Shown: positions 55,329 to 64,000 of the stretch, one piece after another
Numbering within the stretch: the first letter of the stretch is position 1
Layout: every line of letters starts with the position of its first letter
From: Bacteroidota bacterium
GTDB lineage: Bacteria > Bacteroidota > Ignavibacteria > Kapaibacteriales > Kapaibacteriaceae
Reading direction: 5' to 3'
DNA: 64,000 bases
Assembly (NCBI GenBank): GCA_018266735.1
Contig: JAFDZT010000007.1
Location: 62,001-126,000, forward strand
The notes under the pieces: model-generated
What the model saw: the letters and a program-made list of their open reading frames with translations, nothing else
What the model was told of the DNA's origin: nothing
Databases searched by the model: none
Program-made: the position numbers and the translations under genes

Positions 55329-55526
55329 TTACTTCATGCCCAAGCAATGCAACACGATGTTCAGGTTTGTTGGGTCGACCAACACGTCCCGACGAAGGTT
55401 ACGCTTGCGCTTGCGGTTCTTGCTTGTCAGGATGTGGCTACGATTGGCCTTCTGACGCTTGATCTGTCCAGATCCTGTTACTTTGAAGCGCTTCTTCGCT
55501 CCGGCAACGGTCTTCATTTTTGGCAT
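55329..55526 (-). CDS. rpmI: 50S ribosomal protein L35
   Basis: This 65-residue protein begins [20 protein letters not shown] and contains the basic [15 protein letters not shown] segment typical of L35. GGAG lies eight bases before the ATG. The frame remains open upstream through the end of infC, but the start at 55526 matches the family. It lies between infC (16-base gap) and rplT. Confidence 0.96.
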   Translation of the reverse strand: MPKMKTVAGAKKRFKVTGSGQIKRQKANRSHILTSKNRKRKRNLRRDVLVDPTNLNIVLHCLGMK

Positions 55527-55542
55527 GATGAACTCCGAATGT

Positions 55543-56181
55543 TTATGCTGATGGTTGCTTTGTTTCTGGTGAAGGAGCTGTTCCCTCCGACGGTGTTCCG
55601 TCGGCCGACTTTTCCTTCTTGACCGGCTTCTTCGCTTCGGGAGCAAGGGTCACGCTGAGCGTTCTTCCTTCCGAGCGGATCGGCTGATCGATCTTCGAGA
55701 TATCCGCACACTGTTCAACGAAACGGTTCAAGATCACATGTCCCAGATCCTGGTGCATGATCTCACGTCCGCGGAAGAACACCGTGGCCTTCACTTTGTG
55801 CCCTTCTTCCAAGAAGCCACGTGCGTGACGGGTCTTGAAGTCGAAGTCGTGCACATCCGTACCGGCCTTGAGGCGGATCTCTTTCAGAAGTTGATGGCTT
55901 TGGGCCTTCTTCTGAACCTTCTCGCGCTTCTGTTGCTCGTACGAGAATTTCCCATAGTCGATGATCTTGCACACCGGCGGTTTCGCCTGCGGTGCGATCT
56001 CGACAAGGTCCATCTCGGCTTCCAGTGCCAGGCGTAGTGCCTCGCGACGTGGAAGAACTCCGAGAGCTCCTCCTTTTGCATCTACAACGCGGAGTTCCGG
56101 AGCTTGGATCTCATCGTTGATCTTGTGCTTGCGCTGCGTCTCCTGACGCGGCACATTGTACGGGGTAAAGGGTCTCCTCAA
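55543..56181 (-). CDS. infC: Translation initiation factor IF-3
   Basis: This 212-residue factor has an N-domain ([20 protein letters not shown]), a linker ([26 protein letters not shown]), and a C-domain ([21 protein letters not shown]), quoted as landmarks. There is an extra charged Pro/Lys tail of about 35 residues. IF-3 checks the start codon on the 30S subunit. The likely start is TTG at 56181; no ATG is near the conserved N-terminus. A rare start codon is a known means of IF-3 autoregulation in other bacteria. A promoter match lies 44 bases upstream, within the divergent lon reading frame. Confidence 0.95.
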   Translation of the reverse strand: MRRPFTPYNVPRQETQRKHKINDEIQAPELRVVDAKGGALGVLPRREALRLALEAEMDLVEIAPQAKPPVCKIIDYGKFSYEQQKREKVQKKAQSHQLLKEIRLKAGTDVHDFDFKTRHARGFLEEGHKVKATVFFRGREIMHQDLGHVILNRFVEQCADISKIDQPIRSEGRTLSVTLAPEAKKPVKKEKSADGTPSEGTAPSPETKQPSA

Positions 56182-56198
56182 GCGGGGCCGTTCGTGTT

Positions 56199-58859
56199 AT
56201 GAATGATACGGATTCCAAAGACGGTAAAGATACGGCAGGAAACAACGAGGTGCAAACAAATCAAGACGTTAGAGCGCGTCTTCGTAATTTTTCCGTCCCG
56301 CGTTCGTCAACGCGGCCTTCCCCACTTGCACCACCAACCCCAGCCAATATGACTTCTAGCGACGACCTGCTCCAATCGATCGAAGAGGCGGAAAAGCGCG
56401 GCACCATGATCCCCTCCACCCTTCCCGTCCTTCCACTTCGCGACATCGTCATCTATCCGCACATGATCTTCCCGGTGCTGATCGGACGCGCCTCCTCCCT
56501 GAAGGCCGTGGCCGAGGCGCTTGAGCGGGAGAAGTACATCTTCCTTGTGGCCCAGCGCGACCCGACCGTGGAGGAGCCCGGCTTTGGCGACGTATTCGAG
56601 TACGGAACCGTGGCCAAGATCCTTCAAGTGCTCCGCCTCCCGAACAACCTGCTGAAGGTGCTTGTCGAGGGCGTGATGCAGGCCCGGATCGAGCGTCCGG
56701 GCAAGACCACGCCGTATCTCGAAGCCGAGATCGCCACGGTGAATGTTCTGCACAATGTGCGCGACCGGCAGCTCAAGGCCATGGTCCGCCACTCGGCCGA
56801 ACTGTTCGCCGAGTACGTCAAGGACAATCGCAATCTGCCGCCCGAAGTGCTCGGCGCATTCGAGAACATCGACGAACCTGTGCGCAAACTGTACTATGCG
56901 GCGGCCAACGTTCAGCAGTCTGTTGAAGCAAAACAAAAGATCCTCGACAAGACCGATCTGAAGGACCAGTACTTCGAACTCGTGCAAATGCTCTCCGGAG
57001 AGCTGGAGCTGTTGAAGCTCGAGGCCGAGATCGACACCAAGGTGCAGGACCAGATCCAGCGCTCCCAACGCAAGTATTTCATCCAGGAACAGATCCGAAC
57101 GCTGCAGAAGGAACTCGGAGATGATGAGACGGAGGCAGGGCCTGAGTTGCAGCCACTCAAGGATGCTCTGGATGAGGCCGGTTTGCCGGAGACCGTTCGT
57201 GCGAAGGTAATGGAAGAATTCGATCGCCTGAAGAAGACGAACTCCATGTCGCCCGAATTCAGTGTGAATCGCACATGGCTCGAGTGGATCTCGAACGTGC
57301 CGTGGACGAAGCGCACGGACGATGATCTCGATGTGACGCATGTGCGTTCGATCCTCGAGGCCGATCATTACGGACTGGAAAAACCCAAGCAACGCATTCT
57401 CGAATACATCTCCGTGTTGAATCTCATCGGCTCCATGAAGGGCCAGATCCTGTGCTTCGTCGGACCTCCGGGCGTTGGGAAGACGTCGCTTGCCAAGAGC
57501 ATCGCTCGCGCCACGGGACGGAACTTCGTTCGCATCTCCCTTGGTGGTGTGCGCGATGAGGCCGAGATCCGCGGCCACCGCCGCACATACATCGGCGCAC
57601 AACCGGGCAAGATCGTTCAGGCCATGAAGCGGGCTGGCTCGGTGAATCCCGTGATCCTGCTCGACGAGATCGACAAGATGAGCATGGACTTCCGCGGCGA
57701 TCCTTCGTCGGCACTGCTCGAAGTGCTGGACCCGGAGCAGAATGCAGGCTTCAACGATCATTACCTGGAAGTGGACTACGATCTGTCCAAGGTGCTCTTC
57801 ATTGCAACGGCCAATGTGATGTTCGACATTCCCGGACCACTGCTCGATCGGTTGGAAGTGATCCAGCTCTCCAGTTATCTGGAGCCCGACAAGGTGGAGA
57901 TCGCGAAGCGACACATTCTGCCGAAGCTCATCAAGGAGCATGGTTTGTCGGACTTCAAGATCACGTTCAAGGATGCTGCCCTGTTGAAGATCGTGCGTGA
58001 GTACACACGCGAGGCCGGCGTACGGAATGTGGAGCGCGAACTCTCGTCCATCCTCCGAAAACTCGCCACGGAAATCGTCACCGAAGTTGGCACGAAGGCC
58101 GGCACGTCGAAGCCGGAGGAGATGAAGAAGAGTGCTGCCTACAAGCGTCTCGCCAAGTCGAAGAAGTTCGTGGTGGATGAAGCCCTTGTCGAGAAGTACC
58201 TGCGCGCACCGAAGTTCAAGGTCAAGGAGGGCGAACTCACCGATAAGGTGGGCGTTGCCATGGGTCTTGCGTGGACGAGCATGGGCGGCGAGATGCTCCC
58301 CGTCGAGGTCACCATCATGCCGGGTGCGGAACGACTCACGCTCACTGGAAAGCTCGGCGACGTGATGAAGGAATCTGCCGTTGCAGCTCTCTCCTACCTG
58401 CGTTCGAACTTCGCAGCCTTCGGTCTCGATGCCGACTTCGCCAAGGGCAAGGAGATCCACATCCACGTTCCCGAGGGAGCCATCCCAAAGGACGGTCCGT
58501 CGGCCGGGATCACGATGACCCTTGCACTGCTGAGCGCTGCCTCGGGCAGACCGTTGCGTGGCGACCTTGCGATGACGGGTGAAGTGACCCTTCGCGGTAA
58601 TGTGCTGCCCATTGGCGGACTCAATGAGAAGCTCCTCGCGGCCAAGCGATTCGGCGTGAAAACGGTCTTCGTCCCCAAGGCCAATCGCAAGGACGTGGAA
58701 GAGATCTCGCCCGTGGTAACGAAGAACCTCGAGATCATCTACGTAGAGAAGATCTCAGACGCCATTCCCTTTGCGTTTCGGCAACGACCGGTACGGACGG
58801 TTTCGACGAAGAAGACCCTGAAACCGGCGGCTAAGAAAGTGGTAAGTCGTAAGAAATGA
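56199..58859 (+). CDS. lon: ATP-dependent Lon protease
   Basis: This 886-residue protein has a LAN substrate domain ([20 protein letters not shown]), coiled coil ([20 protein letters not shown]), AAA+ module with Walker [16 protein letters not shown] and LLDEIDKM, and a serine-lysine protease domain with Ser768 in [11 protein letters not shown] and Lys811 in [12 protein letters not shown]. The 43-residue spacing equals that of E. coli Lon. It degrades misfolded and regulatory proteins in the cytoplasm. The first 50 or so residues are low-complexity, so the start could be ATG 56199 or 56349. A Lys-rich tail ends the protein. Confidence 0.96.
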   Translation: MNDTDSKDGKDTAGNNEVQTNQDVRARLRNFSVPRSSTRPSPLAPPTPANMTSSDDLLQSIEEAEKRGTMIPSTLPVLPLRDIVIYPHMIFPVLIGRASSLKAVAEALEREKYIFLVAQRDPTVEEPGFGDVFEYGTVAKILQVLRLPNNLLKVLVEGVMQARIERPGKTTPYLEAEIATVNVLHNVRDRQLKAMVRHSAELFAEYVKDNRNLPPEVLGAFENIDEPVRKLYYAAANVQQSVEAKQKILDKTDLKDQYFELVQMLSGELELLKLEAEIDTKVQDQIQRSQRKYFIQEQIRTLQKELGDDETEAGPELQPLKDALDEAGLPETVRAKVMEEFDRLKKTNSMSPEFSVNRTWLEWISNVPWTKRTDDDLDVTHVRSILEADHYGLEKPKQRILEYISVLNLIGSMKGQILCFVGPPGVGKTSLAKSIARATGRNFVRISLGGVRDEAEIRGHRRTYIGAQPGKIVQAMKRAGSVNPVILLDEIDKMSMDFRGDPSSALLEVLDPEQNAGFNDHYLEVDYDLSKVLFIATANVMFDIPGPLLDRLEVIQLSSYLEPDKVEIAKRHILPKLIKEHGLSDFKITFKDAALLKIVREYTREAGVRNVERELSSILRKLATEIVTEVGTKAGTSKPEEMKKSAAYKRLAKSKKFVVDEALVEKYLRAPKFKVKEGELTDKVGVAMGLAWTSMGGEMLPVEVTIMPGAERLTLTGKLGDVMKESAVAALSYLRSNFAAFGLDADFAKGKEIHIHVPEGAIPKDGPSAGITMTLALLSAASGRPLRGDLAMTGEVTLRGNVLPIGGLNEKLLAAKRFGVKTVFVPKANRKDVEEISPVVTKNLEIIYVEKISDAIPFAFRQRPVRTVSTKKTLKPAAKKVVSRKK
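56225..56256 (-). promoter_or_regulatory. Bacteroidetes-type promoter of infC-rpmI-rplT
   Basis: On the minus strand TTTG, a 20-base spacer, then TATCTTTA gives a -33/-7 pair differing from TTTG-N20-TAnnTTTG at one base. The leader would be about 40 bases. It lies inside the first codons of lon on the other strand if lon starts at 56199. Confidence 0.65.
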
Positions 58860-58863
58860 ACGA

Positions 58864-58895
58864 TTTGGAAAAATCGTTCACGTCCCGTACTTTTG
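58864..58895 (+). promoter_or_regulatory. Bacteroidetes-type promoter of rpmG
   Basis: TTTG at 58864-58867, a 20-base spacer and TACTTTTG at 58888-58895 match TTTG-N20-TAnnTTTG exactly. The -33 element sits within a hairpin AACGATTT-GGAA-AAATCGTT (58859-58878) that directly follows the lon stop. Confidence 0.8.
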
Positions 58896-58932
58896 TTGTC
58901 TTGACTACGAACTAAGCACTCAGGAGAAGACC

Positions 58933-59112
58933 ATGGCCAAGAAAGGCGCACGCGTGATCATCACGGTGGAATGTACGGAAGCCAAAAAAGAAGGCAAGCC
59001 GGCATCGCGCTATACCACGATGAAGAACAAGCAGAACACTACCGAACGTCTTGAACTCAAGAAGTACAATCCGTTCCTTCGTCGTCACACGGTCCACAAA
59101 GAAGTACGCTAA
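58933..59112 (+). CDS. rpmG: 50S ribosomal protein L33
   Basis: This 59-residue protein begins [20 protein letters not shown] and continues through [20 protein letters not shown] and [14 protein letters not shown], a clear L33. AGGAGA lies about six bases before the ATG. There is one Cys and no C-x-x-C pairs, so it is the zinc-free form. It has its own promoter and is the only gene before the converging MazG-like gene at 59117. Confidence 0.95.
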   Translation: MAKKGARVIITVECTEAKKEGKPASRYTTMKNKQNTTERLELKKYNPFLRRHTVHKEVR

Positions 59113-59116
59113 GCGA

Positions 59117-59443
59117 TCACTCGATGGTTGGGCGTATGCGCTCGAGCTTTGAGACCACTGCTTGCGAAAGATCGATGCCTCGTGCATTGCAGAAGTTCAT
59201 CAGCGCGATGAACACATCGGCCGCTTCTTCTGCTGTATGACCATCGTCCGGTGGACTCCCCTTCCACCTCTTCTTCTCGAGGTTGGCCAATTCGCCCGCC
59301 TCACCACAGAGTTCCAGACAAAAGAATTCTGCTGGCCGTTGTAGGAAACACGCTTGCTGATATGCATCGAAGGCCTTCTGGATCTCCGGAAGGCCTTCGC
59401 TCGTTGTGGCCATGGTTCGTTCGCACAGCGGGTGGAGCGTCAT
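59117..59443 (-). CDS. MazG-like nucleotide pyrophosphohydrolase
   Basis: This 108-residue all-alpha NTP-PPase family protein has the metal-binding signature ELCGEAGELANLEKKRWKG followed by EEAADVFIALMNFCN, matching E-x-x-E-...-E-x-x-D. Such enzymes cleave NTPs or dCTP/dUTP to the monophosphate and pyrophosphate, cleaning the nucleotide pool. The precise substrate is unknown. The ATG overlaps the stop of the response-regulator gene, so the two are probably translated together. Confidence 0.82.
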   Translation of the reverse strand: MTLHPLCERTMATTSEGLPEIQKAFDAYQQACFLQRPAEFFCLELCGEAGELANLEKKRWKGSPPDDGHTAEEAADVFIALMNFCNARGIDLSQAVVSKLERIRPTIE

Positions 59444-60147
59444 GCTTCTTCATCTCCTTCATCGGTATCAAGTGCACCGCCTTCGCGAATGCGATAGCCC
59501 ACGCCACGAATGCTCTGGATCACGCTCGGATGTCCGGGACGTTCCACCTTCGACCGAAGTCGTTTGATGTACACATCGATGATGTTCGACTCCGGATCGA
59601 AGTTGTGCTTCCATACGTGTTGCATGATCATGCTGCGCGAGAGGATGCGGTTCTTGTGGCGCATCAGATACTCCAGCAGCGCATACTCCTTCGTGGTGAG
59701 CTCGATCTCCTTCTCGTCGCGATAGGCGAAGTGTGTCACCATGTCCAGCGTCAGATCGCCGCATTGCAGCTTCGTGGTCTTCTCCGTGCTCGACCGACGG
59801 AGGATGGACCGTAATCGAGCCGCCAGCTCCTCGAAATGGAATGGTTTGGCCAGATAATCATCGGCACCAAGATCAAGCCCCTGCACGCGGTCCTCCATGG
59901 TCCCTCGCGCCGTGAGCATGAGCACCGGCGTTGCCTTGCCATTGTCGCGCAAGGCGCCCAACACCGAGTAGCCATCCAGCTTCGGTAACATCACGTCGAG
60001 CACGATAGCGTCGAAGTGATTGTTCAAGGCAAGATCGAGACCTGCTTCGCCATCGGCGGCGGTCTCTACGATGTAGCGTTCTTCCTCAAGTCCACGCTTG
60101 ATGAAGCTCGCCACCTTCCGTTCGTCTTCGATCACAAGAATGCGCAT
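59440..60147 (-). CDS. OmpR-family response regulator
   Basis: This 235-residue regulator has a receiver domain (Asp9 region, phospho-acceptor Asp51 in IVLDVMLPKLDGY, Thr79 and Lys101 in DYLAKPF) and a winged-helix DNA-binding domain (LTTKEYALLEYLMRHKNRIL, SNIIDVYIKRLRSKV, SIRGVGYRIRE). It is a CusR/PhoB-like activator of the kind paired with membrane sensor kinases. No kinase is adjacent, so its partner is elsewhere. The short acidic tail (ALDTDEGDEEA) is slightly longer than usual. Confidence 0.93.
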   Translation of the reverse strand: MRILVIEDERKVASFIKRGLEEERYIVETAADGEAGLDLALNNHFDAIVLDVMLPKLDGYSVLGALRDNGKATPVLMLTARGTMEDRVQGLDLGADDYLAKPFHFEELAARLRSILRRSSTEKTTKLQCGDLTLDMVTHFAYRDEKEIELTTKEYALLEYLMRHKNRILSRSMIMQHVWKHNFDPESNIIDVYIKRLRSKVERPGHPSVIQSIRGVGYRIREGGALDTDEGDEEA

Positions 60148-60169
60148 GAAGCGAATATAGTCACAGGCC

Positions 60170-60177
60170 TATCTTTG
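60170..60177 (+). promoter_or_regulatory. Possible -7 element (TATCTTTG) at the holB start
   Basis: TATCTTTG matches TAnnTTTG but ends only four bases before the holB ATG, so transcription would begin at or next to the start codon. No -33 TTTG is seen. Treat as tentative. Confidence 0.3.
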
Positions 60178-60181
60178 TGCT

Positions 60182-61342
60182 ATGGCATGGACCGACATCA
60201 TTGGACAAGACCGCATCAAACATCTGTTGCAACGGATGATCCATGAACAGCGACTTCCACAGGCCATGCTCTTCTCGGGCATGGCAGGCACCGGTGCCGT
60301 GGGGCTTGCCATCGAGTTCGCACGCACCTCGAATTGTATCGACCCCATCCGAACAACCACAGGCATCGATGCCTGCGGCGTCTGTCGCTCCTGCGCACAG
60401 TTCCGTCATCTCGGTCATCCCAATCTTCGGCTTACGGTGGCCTTGCCGGCCGGGAAGGGTGGCGAGGTGGAGTCGGAGATGAAGGCCGACGTGATCGAGG
60501 AGCTCAAGACACAGATCTTGGCCCTTGCCGAGGATCCCTATTTCGAGATCCGCTTACCGAACGCCACACAGATCAAGATCGGCGCGATCCGTGAATTGAA
60601 GCGCACGCTCACGCTGTCCGCCGCACAAGAAGGCGGACGTCGCGTGTGCTTGATCGTGCATGCCGATGAGATGACGACGGAAGCATCGAATGCCTTCTTG
60701 AAAACGCTGGAAGAGCCGCATGAAGGGGTCACGATCATCCTCACCACGGAGCGACCCGAACGCATGCTGCAGACGATCACATCACGCTGTCAGGAAGTGG
60801 TGGTTCCCCCGCTTGGCGACGACCTCCTTGCCGAAGCCCTTCATCGTTGTGACGGAATACCTGAAGCCGACGCTACCTTGATCGCATCGTTCGCACAAGG
60901 AAGCTATACGCGTGCCCGCTCGTTCATGAACGAGGACATGCGAGGATATCGACAAGATGTGGTGGACCTGTTGCGACTTGCGCTCAAAGGGCAGTCGTTC
61001 CGCATTCCGCTTACCGAAGCCCTGGCCGAGATCGCCGAAGGAAAGGACAAGGTGAAAGTGGAGATGATGTTGTCGCTCCTTCTTCTTTGGCTTCGCGATG
61101 CCTACTCCATCGTCAAGACCGGTACATCGGCGTCCATCATGAATGTTGACCAACGCGATGCGTTGGAGAAGTTCGCCGCGAGCTTTGGCAATGCGGACTA
61201 TCCGCGTGTGCTGCGCGCGGTAGAACATTCCGTACGTCTCGTCCATCGAAATGTGAATCTTACTCTCGTCCTTCTGCCACTCTTGCTGGATATCCGGCGG
61301 GTCTTTCACGAAGCACGTTCGGCCACTATGCGAGCATCCTGA
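60182..61342 (+). CDS. holB: DNA polymerase III delta' subunit
   Basis: This 386-residue clamp-loader subunit begins WTDIIGQDRIKHLLQRMIHE. The P-loop position reads GMAGTGAVGLA without the Gly-Lys-Thr, as expected for delta', which does not hydrolyse ATP. A zinc-binding CGVCRSCAQF, AAQEGGRRVCLIVHADEMT, and sensor-type NAFLKTLEEPHEGVTIILTT follow. It loads the beta clamp together with DnaX and delta. It is followed after three bases by the VWA/propeller gene. Confidence 0.88.
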   Translation: MAWTDIIGQDRIKHLLQRMIHEQRLPQAMLFSGMAGTGAVGLAIEFARTSNCIDPIRTTTGIDACGVCRSCAQFRHLGHPNLRLTVALPAGKGGEVESEMKADVIEELKTQILALAEDPYFEIRLPNATQIKIGAIRELKRTLTLSAAQEGGRRVCLIVHADEMTTEASNAFLKTLEEPHEGVTIILTTERPERMLQTITSRCQEVVVPPLGDDLLAEALHRCDGIPEADATLIASFAQGSYTRARSFMNEDMRGYRQDVVDLLRLALKGQSFRIPLTEALAEIAEGKDKVKVEMMLSLLLLWLRDAYSIVKTGTSASIMNVDQRDALEKFAASFGNADYPRVLRAVEHSVRLVHRNVNLTLVLLPLLLDIRRVFHEARSATMRAS

Positions 61343-61345
61343 TCT

Positions 61346-64000
61346 ATGACACTCCGTCACGTCTTCCCCTTCGTGCTCGTCGTCCTCTTGTCGTGTTCAC
61401 TCCATGCGCAACAGCGCTCGCTGATCCTGCATCGTGTGGACGCAGATTCGTTCCCACGGATCAAGGCAGAGGTCTACCGATTCGACCCCAGGTCCGGTGC
61501 GAACATTCCGTTCGGACGATCAGAGATCAACGTCACGGAGAACGGTCAGTCACGAACCATCCTTGCCGTGCACTGTCCCGAAGGCGGAACGCGCAGCGAG
61601 GTGTCCTCCGTGCTCACGATCGATGTGAGCGGATCGATGTCGAAGGGTGGACCGAACATCGCCCTCGCTCGTGCAGCGGCCAAGGCATGGATCGAAGCTC
61701 TGACGCCCGGCTCGGAATGCGCCATCACATCGTTCGATGATCATCACTACGTGAACATCGACTTCACGCGCGACACACAGCGACTCATGGAGACGTTGCC
61801 CACGCTCACTCCTCGTGGAGGCACGAACTATAACGAAGGATTCATCGGCGAGCCGTTCGGTGGACTTCGCATTGCCGCCAACGGGACGAAGAAGCGCGTC
61901 CTGGTCTTCCTTACCGACGGACAAGGCGTGGTCACACCCGATCGCGTGATCAGCGAAGCGGAGCGTGACAGTGTGACCATCTACTGCGTATCGCTTGGCA
62001 TGGTGATGCCGCAAGTATTGCGCGACATCGCCGAGCGCACCGGCGGCATCTTCTTCGAGAATGTGACCACCGTTGAAGAGGCCGTTCTCGCCTATCGCCG
62101 GATCTACGAGATCGTCACCGGCGTTGGACCATGCGAGATCGAATGGGAGAGCAACACCACGTGCGATGCCGTGCGCGCCGTGCAGATCAAGGCCGGCAAC
62201 GATATGGTCGTTACGAAGTACACCGCGCCCGACACGGCCGTGGCACGGTTGCAGTTGAATCCACCAACAATGGCCTACGGCGTGGTACCGGCATCCACGA
62301 CGCTTGGACGTGAAGTGACGATCACGGCAGAGAATGACGACTTCACCATCACCGGCATCAAGCGTGACGGGAATGAACGGTTCCGCTTCCTCGACACGAC
62401 GTTCCCTGTGGTACTTCGGCGTGGACAGAACATCACGTGGCGCTTGGAGTACACGGCGGCCGACACAACGTATGCCACTGTGCGCTTCGATCTGCTCACC
62501 GATAAATGTCCGGGCACTTCTATCTATGCCGTGGCTGGATCGAGCATTCAAGCACCTCTCAAGCCAACACTGCGCGTGGTCTCACCCAACGGCGGAGAGC
62601 GCATCGTGGCGGGGACGAGTACGATGCTTCGGTACGACGGAATTCCACCCGACATTCCCGTGAAACTCGACGTGAGCACCGACGGCGGTATCACATGGAA
62701 GCAGGCAGGGTTCAACGTGCGCAACTATGGCATGATGTGGACGGCACCGTATGTGCGAAGCGATCAGTGTTTGCTTCGTGTGACGCAGGAGCAGACCGAA
62801 CAGCGGACACGCACGAATGGTGCACTGATGCAGATCACCGATGAGCACATTCGCTCCGTGAAGTTCTCGCCAAATGGTCGGTACATCCTTACCACCGGAT
62901 GGGAAGAACAACGGGACAGCTCTCACATCATGGGACATTCCCGCCTCTACGATGCGACCACCGGCTCCCTTCTCCGCGTCTTCGACGGCGGAGAGTTCGC
63001 CCGATTCACACCCGATGGTTTGTCCATCGTGACGTGGGGCAACGGGAACGTGATCGTTTGGAACACTGCCAACGGTGAGATCACGTGGAAGCGCGACCTC
63101 CTCACCATCGGCGTGCCTCCCAAGAACATCGAAGTATCGAAGTCGGGAACGGTTCTGCTTGTTGCAGGTGGTAAGGGCGACACAACGTATGTGCTCGATG
63201 CACGAACGGGCAAGGAACTTTCACGTCTACCCCGTGCCGACAAGAACATCATGTGGGCAACCCTCTCTCCCGACGGGTCGATGGCCGCCGTCTGCGATGC
63301 CGATAGCTCCGTGCACATCTACAACACTGTGAACGGCAGCGTGCTGCGATCGCTTCGTGAAGATCGTGTGAGCACCTTCTACCGTGCCGCCTTCAGTCCA
63401 CGCGATCCGCTGATCGCCGTGACCACGAACAAGGGCACGACGAGTCTGTGGTATGTGAGCAACGGCATGAAGTTCCGAGATGTCGCACAACGTCAGTACA
63501 TCAACGACAACACCTACATCGCCTTTTCGCCCGACGGATCGCGGATGACGGTGGAGACGGGAAAGGACCAGACAAAGATCTTCGAAGTGCAGACCGGGAA
63601 AGAACTCATCACCATCCAGCGTGTACCGGACGAAGGCGGCGTGTCGGATGCTGTGTACAGTCCGGACGGACAGTTTGTTGCCTTGAACACGTTGTCGAAG
63701 ACAACAGTTTACGAAGCCGTGAATGGCGTGGCGATCGGTACCTTCCCACGATACGAAGGACTGCCGGCGTTCTCGAACGACGGATCGATGGTGGCCGTGA
63801 TCAGTTCGACATCCACCGTTGACGTGTATCCCGTCAAGGGTCGCATCTTCCAGCGCGATGAGAGCGATGCGCAATGGTCCATCATCAAGCCTGAACCAGT
63901 CCTTGCCGATGTTCGCTTTGGTACACGATTCGTTGGAAGTGCGCGCGATTCCGTGGTGAGTGGCGCCATCAAGAACAAAGGCGATGCACCATTCACCATC
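61346..64000 (+). CDS. Large exported VWA/beta-propeller protein, 3' end beyond window
   Basis: The frame is open for 885 codons to the right edge. A signal peptide (HVFPFVLVVLLSCSLHAQ) is followed by a von Willebrand A domain with MIDAS DVSGSMSKGG and VFLTDGQGVV, Ig-like modules (SPNGGERIVAGTSTMLRYDG), and WD40-like propeller repeats (SVKFSPNGRYILTTGW, ATLSPDGSMAAVCDADSSVHIY, IAFSPDGSRMTVETG). The last visible residues look like the start of an ASPM/SPD-2/Hydin-like Ig module. The architecture fits a surface adhesin-type T9SS cargo, but its C-terminal sorting tail would lie outside the window. Confidence 0.75.
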   Translation, partial: MTLRHVFPFVLVVLLSCSLHAQQRSLILHRVDADSFPRIKAEVYRFDPRSGANIPFGRSEINVTENGQSRTILAVHCPEGGTRSEVSSVLTIDVSGSMSKGGPNIALARAAAKAWIEALTPGSECAITSFDDHHYVNIDFTRDTQRLMETLPTLTPRGGTNYNEGFIGEPFGGLRIAANGTKKRVLVFLTDGQGVVTPDRVISEAERDSVTIYCVSLGMVMPQVLRDIAERTGGIFFENVTTVEEAVLAYRRIYEIVTGVGPCEIEWESNTTCDAVRAVQIKAGNDMVVTKYTAPDTAVARLQLNPPTMAYGVVPASTTLGREVTITAENDDFTITGIKRDGNERFRFLDTTFPVVLRRGQNITWRLEYTAADTTYATVRFDLLTDKCPGTSIYAVAGSSIQAPLKPTLRVVSPNGGERIVAGTSTMLRYDGIPPDIPVKLDVSTDGGITWKQAGFNVRNYGMMWTAPYVRSDQCLLRVTQEQTEQRTRTNGALMQITDEHIRSVKFSPNGRYILTTGWEEQRDSSHIMGHSRLYDATTGSLLRVFDGGEFARFTPDGLSIVTWGNGNVIVWNTANGEITWKRDLLTIGVPPKNIEVSKSGTVLLVAGGKGDTTYVLDARTGKELSRLPRADKNIMWATLSPDGSMAAVCDADSSVHIYNTVNGSVLRSLREDRVSTFYRAAFSPRDPLIAVTTNKGTTSLWYVSNGMKFRDVAQRQYINDNTYIAFSPDGSRMTVETGKDQTKIFEVQTGKELITIQRVPDEGGVSDAVYSPDGQFVALNTLSKTTVYEAVNGVAIGTFPRYEGLPAFSNDGSMVAVISSTSTVDVYPVKGRIFQRDESDAQWSIIKPEPVLADVRFGTRFVGSARDSVVSGAIKNKGDAPFTI

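Noticed and set aside
56307..58466. 719-codon open frame antisense to lon
   Set aside because: The plus-strand frame is unmistakably Lon; the antisense frame is a by-product of codon bias and shows no recognisable motif.

Overview
The window is dense bacterial chromosome: about 57 protein genes, one tRNA, no rRNA, no insertion sequence and no CRISPR array. Many neighbouring genes share a 4-base ATGA or GTGA stop/start overlap. The content points to the Bacteroidota/Chlorobiota (FCB) group. It carries a full-length SprA translocon gene, a PorQ domain, a PorE-like OmpA protein and a truncated reading frame ending like a type IX secretion (T9SS) sorting tail. It also has promoters of the Bacteroidetes form TTTG-N19/20-TAnnTTTG in front of tRNA-Pro and rpmG. 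A Kapabacteria/Ignavibacteria-like lineage is my best guess from overall flavour; the sequence alone does not prove it.

Layout. 1-6.5 kb: end of a probable T9SS cargo gene, a DUF4160/DUF2442 pair, a YARHG-domain exported protein, an aldehyde dehydrogenase, an outer-membrane barrel, a PorE-like OmpA protein and a D-Ala-D-Ala dipeptidase. 6.5-9.3 kb (minus): adjacent tryptophanase and tyrosine phenol-lyase genes. 9.4-16.1 kb: a membrane protein, then a translesion mutasome (HTH-UmuD regulator, ImuB, DUF6504, DnaE2). 16.0-17.9 kb (minus): a visibly AT-richer island of toxin-immunity-like genes with a 121-bp direct repeat around a SUKH gene. 18.1-25.0 kb: a 12-bp repeat array, truA, an M48 protease, a TPR/SARP regulator, a globin, DppA, MtaB and a hotdog thioesterase. 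25.0-29.7 kb: two VWA proteins, an Ogg-type glycosylase and tRNA-Pro. 29.7-43 kb (minus): lycopene cyclase, TPR histidine kinase, a small exported protein, a thioesterase-PorQ fusion, parB, parA and sprA.

43.1-48.4 kb: a membrane-anchored GH2-like protein without its catalytic nucleophile, then hrcA-grpE-dnaJ. 48.5-52.2 kb: a ComEA-like protein, a conserved unknown, rsmD, coaD and rimO. 52.2-56.2 kb (minus): redoxin, TMEM14-like protein, ABC ATPase, pheS, rplT, rpmI and infC. 56.2-64 kb: lon, rpmG, a MazG-like hydrolase, an OmpR-type regulator, holB and a VWA/beta-propeller protein cut by the right edge.

The most unusual parts are the immunity island with its flanking repeat, the ImuA-less mutasome led by a UmuD-like regulator, the thioesterase-PorQ fusion, the inactivated GH2 membrane protein, and short tandem repeats placed at gene ends. 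All family assignments come from reading motifs by eye, without database searches.
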